The notes: a model not told the origin generated them from the sequence alone. A stretch of 64,000 bases of DNA from Endobugula sp965214375 (GCA_965214375.1 OZ243947.1:1612001-1676000); one strand, 5' to 3'; shown: positions 50,027 to 59,046, counted from the stretch's first letter. Numbers and translations are program-made.

Positions 50027-51184
50027 ATGAAGCCTTTTGTGTTCAATACCACCCGCTCAATCATCAATGAAGCAGGTTCACTCAAAAATATTGTCGACAT
50101 TTGTCAGCAACAACATATCACCAAACCCTTAGTGGTTACCGACCAAGGTATCGTTAATGTTGGTCTGATGGCGAAGCTAGAACAGGCCCTAAATGAAGGC
50201 AACATGAGCTACAACAGTTACACCGAGGTGGTTGCTGATCCGCATGAGTCCATTGTGTATGCCGCACTGGAGGTCTTAAAAACGGGAGGCAATGATGGAG
50301 TCATTGGTTTTGGTGGTGGCAGCTCCATGGACACGGCCAAACTGATTGCCTTAATGGCAAAATCTGGCGAGACACTGGATGAAATTTATGGCGTCGGTAA
50401 TGCCAAAGGACAACGTTTACCTCTGATACTGATTCCAACGACAGCAGGAACCGGATCTGAAACCACCGCGGTTGCTATTGTCACCACAGGTGGCACAACA
50501 AAGGCTGGCGTGGTTGCCAACCAACTTTATCCGGATGTGGCTCTACTGGATGCAGAATTAACCCTTGGTTTGCCACCTCATATTACTGCGGCAACGGGTG
50601 TTGATGCGATGGTTCATGCCATTGAAGCTTATACCAGTGTACGTTTAAAAAATCCTTACGCCGATATGCTGGCAAAGGAATCACTGACACTATTAAGCCG
50701 TAACATCATGACGGCAACCCACGAAGGTAGCAATGTCGAAGCGCGCCAAGCCATGCTACTGGGTGCTTGTCTGGCGGGCCAAGCATTCGCCAATGCACCG
50801 GTGGCGGCGGTACATGCACTGGCCTACCCTTTAGGTGGTCATTATCATATTCCTCACGGTCTAAGTAATTCTTTAGTGCTGCCCTATGTGATGCACTTTA
50901 ATGCGCCAGAAGCTAAAGAACTGTATTCCGAACTGGCCCCGATTATTATTGGCAAGCCCATTGAAGGCGATGCACAAACTGCTACCAATGCGCTGATTGA
51001 AAATCTTGAGCAACTGATCGTAGATTTGGGCTTACCCAAAACATTAAAAGACGTCGATGTCCCCGAAAAAGACCTGCCTATGCTTGCTAGTGATAGCATG
51101 AAGCAGGAACGTTTGCTAATGAATAATCCGCGTGAAGTTACCGAAGCAGATGCACTGGCCATATATCAGGCCGCCTATTCTTAA
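50027..51184 (+). CDS. Iron-containing (group III) alcohol dehydrogenase
   Basis: A 385-residue Fe-ADH. NAD-binding GFGGGSSMDTAKLIA and TTAGTGSETT, and metal ligands in GVDAMVHAIEAY and HALAYPLGGHYHIPHG are present. Members oxidise or reduce primary alcohols, diols or lactaldehyde; substrate not determinable. Transcribed alone behind AGGTAAA and followed by a strong terminator. Intact. Confidence 0.93.
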   Translation: MKPFVFNTTRSIINEAGSLKNIVDICQQQHITKPLVVTDQGIVNVGLMAKLEQALNEGNMSYNSYTEVVADPHESIVYAALEVLKTGGNDGVIGFGGGSSMDTAKLIALMAKSGETLDEIYGVGNAKGQRLPLILIPTTAGTGSETTAVAIVTTGGTTKAGVVANQLYPDVALLDAELTLGLPPHITAATGVDAMVHAIEAYTSVRLKNPYADMLAKESLTLLSRNIMTATHEGSNVEARQAMLLGACLAGQAFANAPVAAVHALAYPLGGHYHIPHGLSNSLVLPYVMHFNAPEAKELYSELAPIIIGKPIEGDAQTATNALIENLEQLIVDLGLPKTLKDVDVPEKDLPMLASDSMKQERLLMNNPREVTEADALAIYQAAYS

Positions 51185-51206
51185 ACACCTCGTACAAAAA
51201 ACCAAC

Positions 51207-51233
51207 AAAACCCCCGTATAGCGGGGTTTTTTT
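51207..51233 (+). terminator. Rho-independent terminator after the Fe-ADH gene
   Basis: AAAACCCC, loop CGTATAG, CGGGGTTTTTTT, a classic stem plus T-run, 23 bases after the stop codon. Confidence 0.9.
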
Positions 51234-51323
51234 ATATACTCGCAAGCATACTGCGTTGATTTACGCGCCAAAATAATTTAACTTATAGCTAAGCCAATAA
51301 AATAGCTGTAGATTAAATAACTT

Positions 51324-51713
51324 ATGGATAAATTGACATCCATGAAACATCCTAAATTTGCACATCGCTTCAATCAAGCCGTTGCGCTCGCAGGCGTGGA
51401 AAGCACCCAAAAAGGGCTATCCCGATTACTCGGCGTGAGCGAGGTTATGATCTGGAGCTATCGCAATGGCGAAAAACTGCCGCGTATGGCGATGGCGTTA
51501 AAAATGGCAGACGAGTTTGGTGTTTCCGTGGACTGGTTACTACAGGGTACAGGTGAGCCGGTCAATCTTGCCGTGGCTGAAAAATCGAGTAAATATAAAC
51601 CGAGACGCTTACGTAAATCCACACAGGCCATTGTTGATTTGGTGGAAACGTTTACGGAAGCCGAACGCAAAAAAGCCTTAAAAATTTTGGAACTGACGAT
51701 CAATAAAAAATAA
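51324..51713 (+). CDS. Xre-family helix-turn-helix regulator
   Basis: A 129-residue DNA-binding protein with an HTH_3 domain (TQKGLSRLLGVSEVMIWSYRNGEKLPRM, then ADEFGVSVDWLLQGTGEP) and a basic C-terminus. It stands between the Fe-ADH gene and the haloperoxidase and may regulate either (inference). The start at 51324 is chosen; a methionine six residues on (MKHPKFAHRF) is also plausible. No phage genes are near. Confidence 0.85.
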   Translation: MDKLTSMKHPKFAHRFNQAVALAGVESTQKGLSRLLGVSEVMIWSYRNGEKLPRMAMALKMADEFGVSVDWLLQGTGEPVNLAVAEKSSKYKPRRLRKSTQAIVDLVETFTEAERKKALKILELTINKK

Positions 51714-51990
51714 CCCACACCCCTCTATAAATGCCTGCATGCTCATTTACGCGACAACCAATTGTGCCCTAGTTCAAAATTTTTATTATTTCCTTCTTTT
51801 TATTTTTATTTATCTGTCAAAAAAATCTTATCGCTAGTAGCATGCGTTCGCCGTGTTACATTGAGTTACGGCCTTTCAACACAACAAGGTGACAGGTATG
51901 TTAAGTATTATCCAATCCATTCTTTACATCATTGGTTTTTCTGCCTGTCTCTGTCATTAATCTATCCCTATTTTTTAAAGGAATAATTCC

Positions 51991-53760
51991 ATGACTAATT
52001 ATCGACAACAGAGCGCCAAAGAGATTCTCACAACCGCCAGTAATCTGGCCTTTAACCGTGAACACCCCCAACACCAAAGCAATGGTGATGAGGAACGTTA
52101 TGCCACCGCCAATTATGCGATGAGTTTTACCAAAGGTTTGGAACATGATAACAATACCGGACTGGTAGGTAATGCCAATGATTTTAAAGCGTTTCGTGCG
52201 GCCATAGATAACGGCAAGGTCGATGCGTTTACCACATCGGTACCGTCCTCCAAAGTAAAAGCTCGCCAGTGGGAAGCCCCCGCGGCAGGCCTAGTTTCTG
52301 ATTTACAAGGGCCTGATGCACAAGCGGTGACCATGGCACCCGCACCCGCATTAGGTTCGAGCGAGTTGGCCTATGAAATGGCTGAAGTGTACGAACTGGC
52401 CTTATTGCGTGATGAACCACTGGCAGAATTTAATGATACCTCGGGTAATGCGACATTAACCGATAGCGTCAATCGTTTAAACGGTATTAATTACGATATT
52501 ACGGGCGCCGAAGGGCGTGCGCGCAAACATGTTGCGGGCAACATCACCGGGCAAACCGCCTTCCGTGGTTCAGCGCCGGGTGTTGAAGTTGGCCCTTATC
52601 TATCTCAATTTATGTTGCTGGGCAATACCAGTGTGGCGGGCGATGGCAATGTCACCGATGGACTCATTCAATACGGTGCACTCAATATTGATCAGCGTGT
52701 ACCCGTCGCCTTGGCAGGCACTGATTTTATGACGGACTATAACGACTGGCTGGCGGTACAAAACGGTACTGATCCACAAAGTGGTAATCAGGCAGGCTTA
52801 TTTGGGCCTTCCGCAGGTGTTACGCGCCGTTTTATTTCAACACCACGCGATCTGGCCACGTATGTACATTATGATGCCTTGTATGAAGCCTATCTGAATG
52901 CATGTTTGATTTTGTTGGGAATGGGCGCGCCCACAGACCCGGGCTTTGACAATCTTTCCGGTGCGGGTTCTCTGTTCCTGAATAGTTTAAACCCTGAAAA
53001 CCCCGGTTTTACTACCGTGTTTGAAACCCATGAGCGCGAAGCGGGTGGTTTTGCATTGTGGGGTGGCCCACATATTCTGACGCTGGTGACCGAAGTCGCC
53101 ACGCGTGCATTGAAAGCGGTACGTTATCAAAAGTTTAACAATCATTGCCGACTAAGCCCGGAAGCACTGGGTGGCCGTATTGAAAGAGCAGCACAAATTG
53201 AAGCGGCTTTCCCTTCCATTGGTAATGCCTTTACGGATCTGGAAAATGGCATCCATCCTACGGTTAATGCCATTCAATTAGCGAATGCCTCTGGTACCAA
53301 ACTGTTGCCAATGGCGTTTCAGGAGGGTTCGCCTATGCACCCTGCTTATGGTGCCGGGCACGCCACAGTGGCGGGTGCTTGTGTCACTATTCTAAAAGCT
53401 TACTTTGATACGGGTGCAGTGCTGGTTGATCGCGGTGGCAGTGTGCAGTTTGCTCACTATCAAACCGGCGATGCACCACTGGCCTTTGTACCCGACAACA
53501 CTTTTAACGCCTTAACTGATGTGACCAATGGCAATTACCTGACATTGGAAGGTGAATTAAACAAACTGGCCGCGAATATTTCTCTTGGTCGTAATATGGC
53601 GGGCGTGCATTACTATTCAGACTATTACGACAGCCTGCGCATGGGTGAAGCGATTGCTATCGGTATGCTGGAAGAACAGGCACTGGGTTATACCCAAGAC
53701 CCATTTGTGTTGTCGTTAACAACGTTTGATGGTGACGTGCGTCGTATTGGTCGACGTTAA
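51991..53760 (+). CDS. Vanadium-dependent haloperoxidase
   Basis: A 589-residue protein of the vanadate chloro/bromoperoxidase (PAP2) superfamily, which oxidises halide with hydrogen peroxide. Vanadate-site pieces are HPAYGAGHATVAGA and GRNMAGVHYYSDYYDSLRMGE, with a preceding Arg-bearing PEALGGRIE. No signal peptide is evident. Start at 51991 has an upstream GGAATAA ribosome site. Such enzymes are common in marine bacteria and may serve halogenation or quorum quenching. Intact. Confidence 0.88.
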   Translation: MTNYRQQSAKEILTTASNLAFNREHPQHQSNGDEERYATANYAMSFTKGLEHDNNTGLVGNANDFKAFRAAIDNGKVDAFTTSVPSSKVKARQWEAPAAGLVSDLQGPDAQAVTMAPAPALGSSELAYEMAEVYELALLRDEPLAEFNDTSGNATLTDSVNRLNGINYDITGAEGRARKHVAGNITGQTAFRGSAPGVEVGPYLSQFMLLGNTSVAGDGNVTDGLIQYGALNIDQRVPVALAGTDFMTDYNDWLAVQNGTDPQSGNQAGLFGPSAGVTRRFISTPRDLATYVHYDALYEAYLNACLILLGMGAPTDPGFDNLSGAGSLFLNSLNPENPGFTTVFETHEREAGGFALWGGPHILTLVTEVATRALKAVRYQKFNNHCRLSPEALGGRIERAAQIEAAFPSIGNAFTDLENGIHPTVNAIQLANASGTKLLPMAFQEGSPMHPAYGAGHATVAGACVTILKAYFDTGAVLVDRGGSVQFAHYQTGDAPLAFVPDNTFNALTDVTNGNYLTLEGELNKLAANISLGRNMAGVHYYSDYYDSLRMGEAIAIGMLEEQALGYTQDPFVLSLTTFDGDVRRIGRR

Positions 53761-53798
53761 CTCTTTAACGTTCAACAACTAGCCTGATGTAGTTGCTT

Positions 53799-53828
53799 AA
53801 AGGGTTCTTCTTTTGAAGAACCCTTTTT
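53799..53828. terminator. Bidirectional terminator between the haloperoxidase and rlmB
   Basis: Stem AAAGGGTTCTTC / GAAGAACCCTTT with TTTT loop and T-run, serving the convergent genes on either side. Confidence 0.9.
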
Positions 53829-53842
53829 GTTTATACTTGTCA

Positions 53843-54595
53843 TTATTGCCTCTGCCTTAACGCTTCAAACAAACACACGCCAGTGGCGACCGACACATTC
53901 ACACTACTGACTGTCCCCATCATGGGTATACGAATCAGGGCGTCACAACGTTCCCGTGTCAAGCGTCGCATACCTTTACCTTCCGCACCCATCACCAGTG
54001 CCAATGGCCCGGTTAAATCCTGCTGATAGTGATCTTGTGTCGCCTCTCCAGCCGCGCCTACTGTCCACACACCTTGTGCCTGTAACCATTCCATGGTGCG
54101 TGCCAAATTGGTCACTCTGACTAATGGCAACACTTCGGCAGCACCACAAGCAACTTTTATCGCGGTGGCATTTAACGGTGCTGAGTTATCTTTGGGCACA
54201 ATCACATACTGCACCCCGGCCGCTTCCGCCGAGCGTACACAAGCGCCCAGATTATGCGGGTCAGTGACGCCATCAAGAATCAATAGGAAAGGGGTTTCAC
54301 CCTGCTCTATACGTTTGGACAGATGGCTTTTTAAATAGGCTTCGTCATACACCTCTACCGCACTGGCCGTGAGAGCAATAACGCCCTGATGATTACCGGA
54401 GACAATATTGTCCAGTCCATCCCGCCCCTGATAGTCGCAAGTGATATTATACTTTTCAGCAAGGGCACGTACCTGCTGTAAGCGCTTATCATTACGACCT
54501 TTCAGCAGTAATAGTTGTTGTATACGTTGTGGCGAAGTGTCCAATAATGCCTGTACTGCGTGCAGACCAAACACCAGGTTATCGGGTTTACTCAT
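53843..54595 (-). CDS. rlmB: 23S rRNA (guanosine-2'-O-)-methyltransferase RlmB
   Basis: SpoU-family enzyme that methylates G2251 in 23S rRNA. N-terminal VFGLHAVQALL; knotted SpoU domain with LDGVTDPHNLGACVRSAEAAG, VMGAEGKGMRRLTRERCD and IPMMGTVSSVNVSVATG. 250 residues, normal. Third gene of the DUF4197-SIMPL-rlmB run, with an 8-base gap to SIMPL. Intact. Confidence 0.96.
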   Translation of the reverse strand: MSKPDNLVFGLHAVQALLDTSPQRIQQLLLLKGRNDKRLQQVRALAEKYNITCDYQGRDGLDNIVSGNHQGVIALTASAVEVYDEAYLKSHLSKRIEQGETPFLLILDGVTDPHNLGACVRSAEAAGVQYVIVPKDNSAPLNATAIKVACGAAEVLPLVRVTNLARTMEWLQAQGVWTVGAAGEATQDHYQQDLTGPLALVMGAEGKGMRRLTRERCDALIRIPMMGTVSSVNVSVATGVCLFEALRQRQ

Positions 54596-54603
54596 AGCAA
54601 TAC

Positions 54604-55368
54604 TTATGGTTCCAATTCGTAAATGACGGAAACCGATGCCCTGACGGTAATGTCCCCAGCATCCACTGGTGGTGGTACAGCGGAGACAGCAGCATCAGCC
54701 GACATTAAACGAGTACGCGTTTTTTCAAGCTGTACACGTTTGGGAGTTGCAGAGGTATTATCCAAATGCAATGACAAGGTACGTTTGATTGCATCGCCAC
54801 TGGCCGCCACCAAAGCCTGTGCATCCTCTTTAGCATTATTCATCGCATCAGTAATGGCCTGTTGACGATGTTGCCGCGGATCAGACAACGAAAATATCAC
54901 CGAATCCACTTGATTAGCACCCGAGGCAAGCGTATCGGCAATAATATTGCCCATTTGTTCCAGTTTTTTTGTGGTCACCCGTAAGCGGTTATTCACCCGA
55001 TAAGCCACCACTTTGGGTCGCCAGTCACGGTTGGCATTATTCGGGCGCGATGACCACACAGGCTGCACCCGAAAGTTTTGCGTTTTATAGTCCTTGTCTG
55101 TCAGACCCAACTTTTTAATGGCTGCGATAATTGCCTGCATTTTCTGGCTGTTTTTTAAGGTGGCCTTTTTAGCCGTTTTTTCTGCTGTCAGTACACCCAA
55201 CGTTACGGATACCTGATCAGCAGGTACCAAAAAAGTCGACTCACCACGCACATGTAGTTGTGGCACTGAATCATGGTCTGTACTGGCTGCCAACACCGAT
55301 GAAAAACCCAAAGCCAGTGCTATGAAAAAACCACTGACAAGACAAGGTATGCGCTTAATATTTATCAT
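54604..55368 (-). CDS. SIMPL (DUF541) domain periplasmic protein
   Basis: A 254-residue exported protein (signal peptide near GFFIALALGFSSVLA) with the DUF541/SIMPL pattern: VRGESTFLVPADQVSVTLGVLT, KDYKTQNFRVQPVW, YRVNNRLRVTTKKLEQMG and VSVIYELEP. Proteins of this family (e.g. YggE) affect stress tolerance; the mechanism is unclear. It overlaps the DUF4197 gene by ATGA, so is translationally coupled. Intact. Confidence 0.9.
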   Translation of the reverse strand: MINIKRIPCLVSGFFIALALGFSSVLAASTDHDSVPQLHVRGESTFLVPADQVSVTLGVLTAEKTAKKATLKNSQKMQAIIAAIKKLGLTDKDYKTQNFRVQPVWSSRPNNANRDWRPKVVAYRVNNRLRVTTKKLEQMGNIIADTLASGANQVDSVIFSLSDPRQHRQQAITDAMNNAKEDAQALVAASGDAIKRTLSLHLDNTSATPKRVQLEKTRTRLMSADAAVSAVPPPVDAGDITVRASVSVIYELEP

Positions 55369-56117
55369 TTTCCAAACACCTTATTCAACAGTTCCGTGGT
55401 ATGTTTTACCGGATTCTTGCGAATCTGTGATTCTTCTTTGGCAAGATAATGAAAAATACCCTGCAAACCACCATCGACCACATGCTGGATAAGATTACCC
55501 TTTACATCCGGCACAAACGGAATCGATTGATAATCGCCCATGACACTGTCATACAATTTAACGGCACCCACCTCTTCCAGACTGGTTTTGAACACGGGTT
55601 GCATGGCGTCACTGAGTGCTGGTGTCATTTTTTGCTGAAAATAACGGGTTGCAGCATCATCCGGACCATTATAAATCGACCTAATATCATCGAAGCTCAT
55701 CTGTTTGATGGTATTGATAAACAAGGTTTTTGCTTGTGGGGCAGCCTTTTCTGCTGCGCGATTAAGGCTGACCTACAAATCATTCAAAGAACCACCCATA
55801 CCCACTTTATCCAACCACTTTTTAACCGTTTTCATATTCTCAGGCAAAGGAATCCGAATCTGGCTGTCGCCATTGAAGGCGTCAGCTTGACCCAGTTCTT
55901 TAACCACCTTCTGACTGCCAATATCCAGCGCCTGCTTAAACGCTTGACCAATGTCTTCATTGCTCAGTAATGATTGAGTGGTTGACTGTGCCTGTGCACT
56001 GGACGTATTGTCTTCCGTTAGCAAGCTCCCCAGTTTATCCAACCACCCTGCTTGAGCGGTTTGTATATGGAGAAATAACAGACAGAGTATTGATAACCGT
56101 ATTGTTTTTATTCTCAT
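55365..56117 (-). pseudogene. DUF4197 exported protein interrupted by TAG
   Basis: A small exported helical protein family (DUF4197) of unknown role. Signal peptide (LSILCLLFLHIQTAQA), GWLDKLGSLL, and the conserved MGGSLNDL*VSLNRAAEKAAP, where TAG at 55773-55775 replaces what is normally Glu. The frame continues with APQAKTLFINTI, MSFDDIRSIYNGPDDAATRYFQ and IFHYLAKEES to its stop at 55365. Likely transcribed with SIMPL. The lesion removes more than half of the protein. Confidence 0.82.
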
Positions 56118-56190
56118 AGCGATTTACTGGTAGCAATATTCGACCATTTTTCCATATACCCTGATAAATAGGTAATGTTAAAATAAATAA

Positions 56191-57507
56191 ATGTCCTCGT
56201 TAACCCCAGAAAGACCCCTACTCGTCTACCCCTCTGTTGCCGCCACTATCGGATTGGAAGAGGCCGCGCTGTTATCGCTATTAGACGAGCTCACACGACA
56301 TGCTCGAGGCCATGAAAGCCGCGGTTATATTTGGTACGAGCTGGGTAGCTATATCATTGAGCACACTATGGCTTTCTGGAATGCCAACGATATCCAGCGT
56401 TTAAGCCAACGGTTACGTGATCTTGGCATCATCCTGCTGCTGTCTGCACCCTACGGTGAAAGCCACCAATTAAAATTTGCGTTTAACCAACAAGCTATTG
56501 AGGGCTTACAAACGACAAAAGCCGTCACTGCAACGGCAGCTGTGCCACCTGCTGGCACAACAACACCTCATAGTGCGTCATTGATGGCGGCTAACTGGCA
56601 ACCTGATCGCGACACGCTGTTGACATTGGCACAACTCAATATCCCCGAGCACTTTTGTCGCGAACACATTCCAGAATTTGTACACTACTGGCGTGAACGC
56701 GGTGATAGCCAAAAGACCTGGGGCAGTAAGTTTGTGCAACATGTTAAACGCCAATGGACTCATTACGTCGCGAAAAATAGCAATAGCACAGCCTTAACGG
56801 CTAACTGGTTACCCACTCAGGAGCTCCAAGAACAAATTGCACGTGAAGGTATTCCTGTCACCTTTGCAGAAAAATCATTACAGCGATTTCGGTCACACCA
56901 CATAAATAACGGCACTAAAAATAGCAATTGGGATATGCCGTTTTTTTCTTGGCTTAAAGAAGACTGGGAAAAACAGGACATGCCTTTTATTGATCGCAAG
57001 AAAAGCACCATGATTTCACCCCATTGGCAACCTGACGAACATACCATTAACTATCTTGTAACACATGGTATTGAAACGTCTTTTATTGAAGAATGTGTTC
57101 CGGAATTTATTCATAAATGGACAGAAAAAAAAGCGATCTATTCTGAGTGGGGCACCATATTTGCCCAACATGTCTCTGAACAATGGCAATTTGTACAAGC
57201 GGGTGTTAAGCGAAACCCACAGCCACAAATCATTCATTCCGGATGGCAGCCTTCAGCAGACTGCATGGAAATTCTGGAAACTCACTCCGGCATTCATCGT
57301 GAATTTATTCAACAACAAATACCGGAATTTATTTTGTACTGGACCAATCGCGCACAGCCGATGCATAGCTGGGATAATATTTTCCTACGTCACGTCAAAC
57401 ACCAGTGGAAACAATACAATGAAAAACAGCAATCCGCTTCTGGATCAGGTCGAACAAAAGATCGTTCAGTCGCAGAACAACTCTCCGACCGCAGCTGGGC
57501 CTCATAG
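56191..57507 (+). CDS. Protein with four tandem DnaT-like DNA-binding domains
   Basis: A 438-residue protein. After a small N-terminal domain (PSVAATIGLEEAALLSLLDEL) come four copies of a DnaT-like motif at about residues 133-190, 204-260, 274-333 and 349-408: WQPDRDTLLTLAQLNIPEHF...IPEFVHYWRERG...WGSKFVQHVKRQW and similar; copy 2 is the most diverged. Relatives usually carry one such domain, which binds single-stranded DNA and helps load DnaB. The next gene, with an 89-base overlap, is a phage-P-like helicase loader, so the pair probably replaces DnaT/DnaC. Intact. Confidence 0.8.
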   Translation: MSSLTPERPLLVYPSVAATIGLEEAALLSLLDELTRHARGHESRGYIWYELGSYIIEHTMAFWNANDIQRLSQRLRDLGIILLLSAPYGESHQLKFAFNQQAIEGLQTTKAVTATAAVPPAGTTTPHSASLMAANWQPDRDTLLTLAQLNIPEHFCREHIPEFVHYWRERGDSQKTWGSKFVQHVKRQWTHYVAKNSNSTALTANWLPTQELQEQIAREGIPVTFAEKSLQRFRSHHINNGTKNSNWDMPFFSWLKEDWEKQDMPFIDRKKSTMISPHWQPDEHTINYLVTHGIETSFIEECVPEFIHKWTEKKAIYSEWGTIFAQHVSEQWQFVQAGVKRNPQPQIIHSGWQPSADCMEILETHSGIHREFIQQQIPEFILYWTNRAQPMHSWDNIFLRHVKHQWKQYNEKQQSASGSGRTKDRSVAEQLSDRSWAS

Positions 57508-58093
57508 CTCTGCTCTAACGCCAGAGAAAAAAGAACAACTGATTGACGCTATCAATCAGAGCTTTGAATTATTGCGCCTGAATTATCATCACTTATATTT
57601 TAGTGCCTACAGTGAAGTGGAAGAATTAAACTGGGCAAAACGTTTATGGATGGAAAGCTTGGAAACGTTTTCTTCCGAAACCATTTTACAAGCCGTACAT
57701 CAGCTAATTAAAGAATCTGATTACCTACCCACTATCAGCCGCATCATTCGCCTCTGTCATGAAATAGAATTGGGCCAATTATTACCGGATGCACATAATG
57801 CCTATATTGAAGCCTGTAACGCGCCACAACCTAAGCGCAATTATGAGTGGAGCCACCCGGCCATTTATTACGCAGGACGAAAAACTGGCTGGCGTTTTTT
57901 AGCAGAAAACGATGAAACACTCGCTTTTACGTACTTTAAAAATAATTACGACTTATTGTGCCAACAAATTCGTAACGGTGAAACACTACCGACTATTGCA
58001 CCTATTGAGTTGCCCGAAAAAATAGAAAGTACGTTAACGAAAGAAGAAAGTGTTTCCAAGATGGAAGCGATGAGAAAGGAATTGGGGATTTAA
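57419..58093 (+). CDS. Replication protein P-like helicase loader
   Basis: A 224-residue protein starting at 57419 (MKNSNPLLDQVEQK), inside the previous gene by 89 bases. The helical pattern LNWAKRLWMESLETFSSETILQAV and YLPTISRIIRLC resembles lambda P-type helicase loaders. Chromosomal copies near DnaT-like genes are known to me from gammaproteobacteria without DnaC. With a neighbouring DnaT-like protein and DnaB at 35030 it most likely loads the replicative helicase; this is inference. The overlap suggests translational coupling. Intact. Confidence 0.72.
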   Translation: MKNSNPLLDQVEQKIVQSQNNSPTAAGPHSSALTPEKKEQLIDAINQSFELLRLNYHHLYFSAYSEVEELNWAKRLWMESLETFSSETILQAVHQLIKESDYLPTISRIIRLCHEIELGQLLPDAHNAYIEACNAPQPKRNYEWSHPAIYYAGRKTGWRFLAENDETLAFTYFKNNYDLLCQQIRNGETLPTIAPIELPEKIESTLTKEESVSKMEAMRKELGI

Positions 58094-58096
58094 ATT

Positions 58097-58477
58097 TTAT
58101 CGGTAAAGTGCCTTAACACCATAAACCAATTCAAGATGCTGTCTATCCTTAGCTTTTAAACCTTTAACGACCAAACCGTAAGAACGGTCAATCATGCGTT
58201 CAATTTCACCATGGGGAATGCTTCCATCAAGAATGACGGTATTCCAATGGCGCTTATTCATATGATAACCGGGAATCACTGATTCAAAAATATCACGCAA
58301 CATTAAGGCTTATTCAGGATCGCACTTGAGGTTAATACGCCCTACCCCTTGCTCTTCCCCCAAAATGGCACAGAGTTTATCGCAAACTTTAAAGACCGCC
58401 GCATCGGGCCCAAAAGGATAATCCTCAATGGTTTCCGGTTTATTCAAACAATACTGTTTGGCACTATCGTAGTTCAT
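58097..58477 (-). pseudogene. MmcQ/YjbR-family protein interrupted by TAA
   Basis: A small CyaY-like-fold DNA-binding protein family. MNYDSAKQYCLNKPETIEDYPFG and FKVCDKLCAIL open the gene, TAA at 58310-58312 falls in LKCDPE*ALMLRD (family usually Glu there), and GYHMNKRHWNTVILDGSIP follows to the stop at 58097. The start ATG at 58477 overlaps the smr stop in ATGA. The remaining half from ATG 58303 is unlikely to fold alone. Confidence 0.82.
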
Positions 58478-59046
58478 CGTCTTTTTTGATGGCGCTCAAG
58501 CTTTTCTTGGCGTTTACGCTCACTTTTTTTCAGCATAATATACGTCGCCCCGCTACCACCGTGCTGTTTTTGCGCTGAATGAAATGCCAACACTTCTGAA
58601 ATTTGTGGCAACCAGTGAGCAATGTGGCTCTTAATTAATGCTGGCGTTTTGCGCCCTTCACCTTTGCCATGGGTAACCAGCGCACAACGAATATCATGAT
58701 TAATACAATCTTTAATAAATTGATACACGGCAACACGGGCCTGCTCAAGTGACATGCGGTGAAGATCTAAACGCGCTTCGATATCATACTTACCTAAACG
58801 TAACTGTCGATACACGCCATGTTGAACACCTGGACGTTGAAATTCCAACACGGCATTGGCATCCAACATGTCAACCTCGGCATTTGCTAACGGATCATTA
58901 TCGGGCAAATGCTCATATTCAGCCGAGTGACGGCGCTGTTGAATACTGACAGAATCAGCATCATGTTTTTGCAAGCGTACACGTGTGTCTTTTTTAATGG
59001 GTTTAACATCACCCATAGCATTCAAAAAATCATCATCTGACATCAT
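58474..59046 (-). CDS. Smr-domain protein (SmrA/SmrB-like endonuclease)
   Basis: A 190-residue protein with a C-terminal Smr domain: ARLDLHRMSLEQAR, ALVTHGKGEGRKTP and GGSGATYIMLKK. Smr proteins nick DNA or cleave mRNA on collided ribosomes (SmrB). The N-terminal part is charged and variable. First of a two-gene unit with MmcQ/YjbR through the ATGA overlap. Intact. Confidence 0.92.
   Translation of the reverse strand: MMSDDDFLNAMGDVKPIKKDTRVRLQKHDADSVSIQQRRHSAEYEHLPDNDPLANAEVDMLDANAVLEFQRPGVQHGVYRQLRLGKYDIEARLDLHRMSLEQARVAVYQFIKDCINHDIRCALVTHGKGEGRKTPALIKSHIAHWLPQISEVLAFHSAQKQHGGSGATYIMLKKSERKRQEKLERHQKRR

Noticed and set aside
57065..57418. Longer upstream start for the P-like gene
   Set aside because: The extra 118 codons lie out of frame inside the DnaT-like repeats, which are clearly the coding frame there; the ATG at 57419 gives the family-like protein.
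51324..58093. Prophage remnant suggested by the Xre regulator and the P-like protein
   Set aside because: The two lie 6 kb apart with ordinary genes between (haloperoxidase, rlmB, SIMPL, DUF4197), and no integrase, structural or lysis genes are seen.
8250..58477. Reassigned stop codons (TAA/TAG read as Glu) or general readthrough
   Set aside because: Most intact genes here end properly at TAA, TAG or TGA with the next gene or terminator directly behind. The internal stops comprise all three codons and include non-Glu positions, and several genes also have frameshifts, which recoding would not explain.
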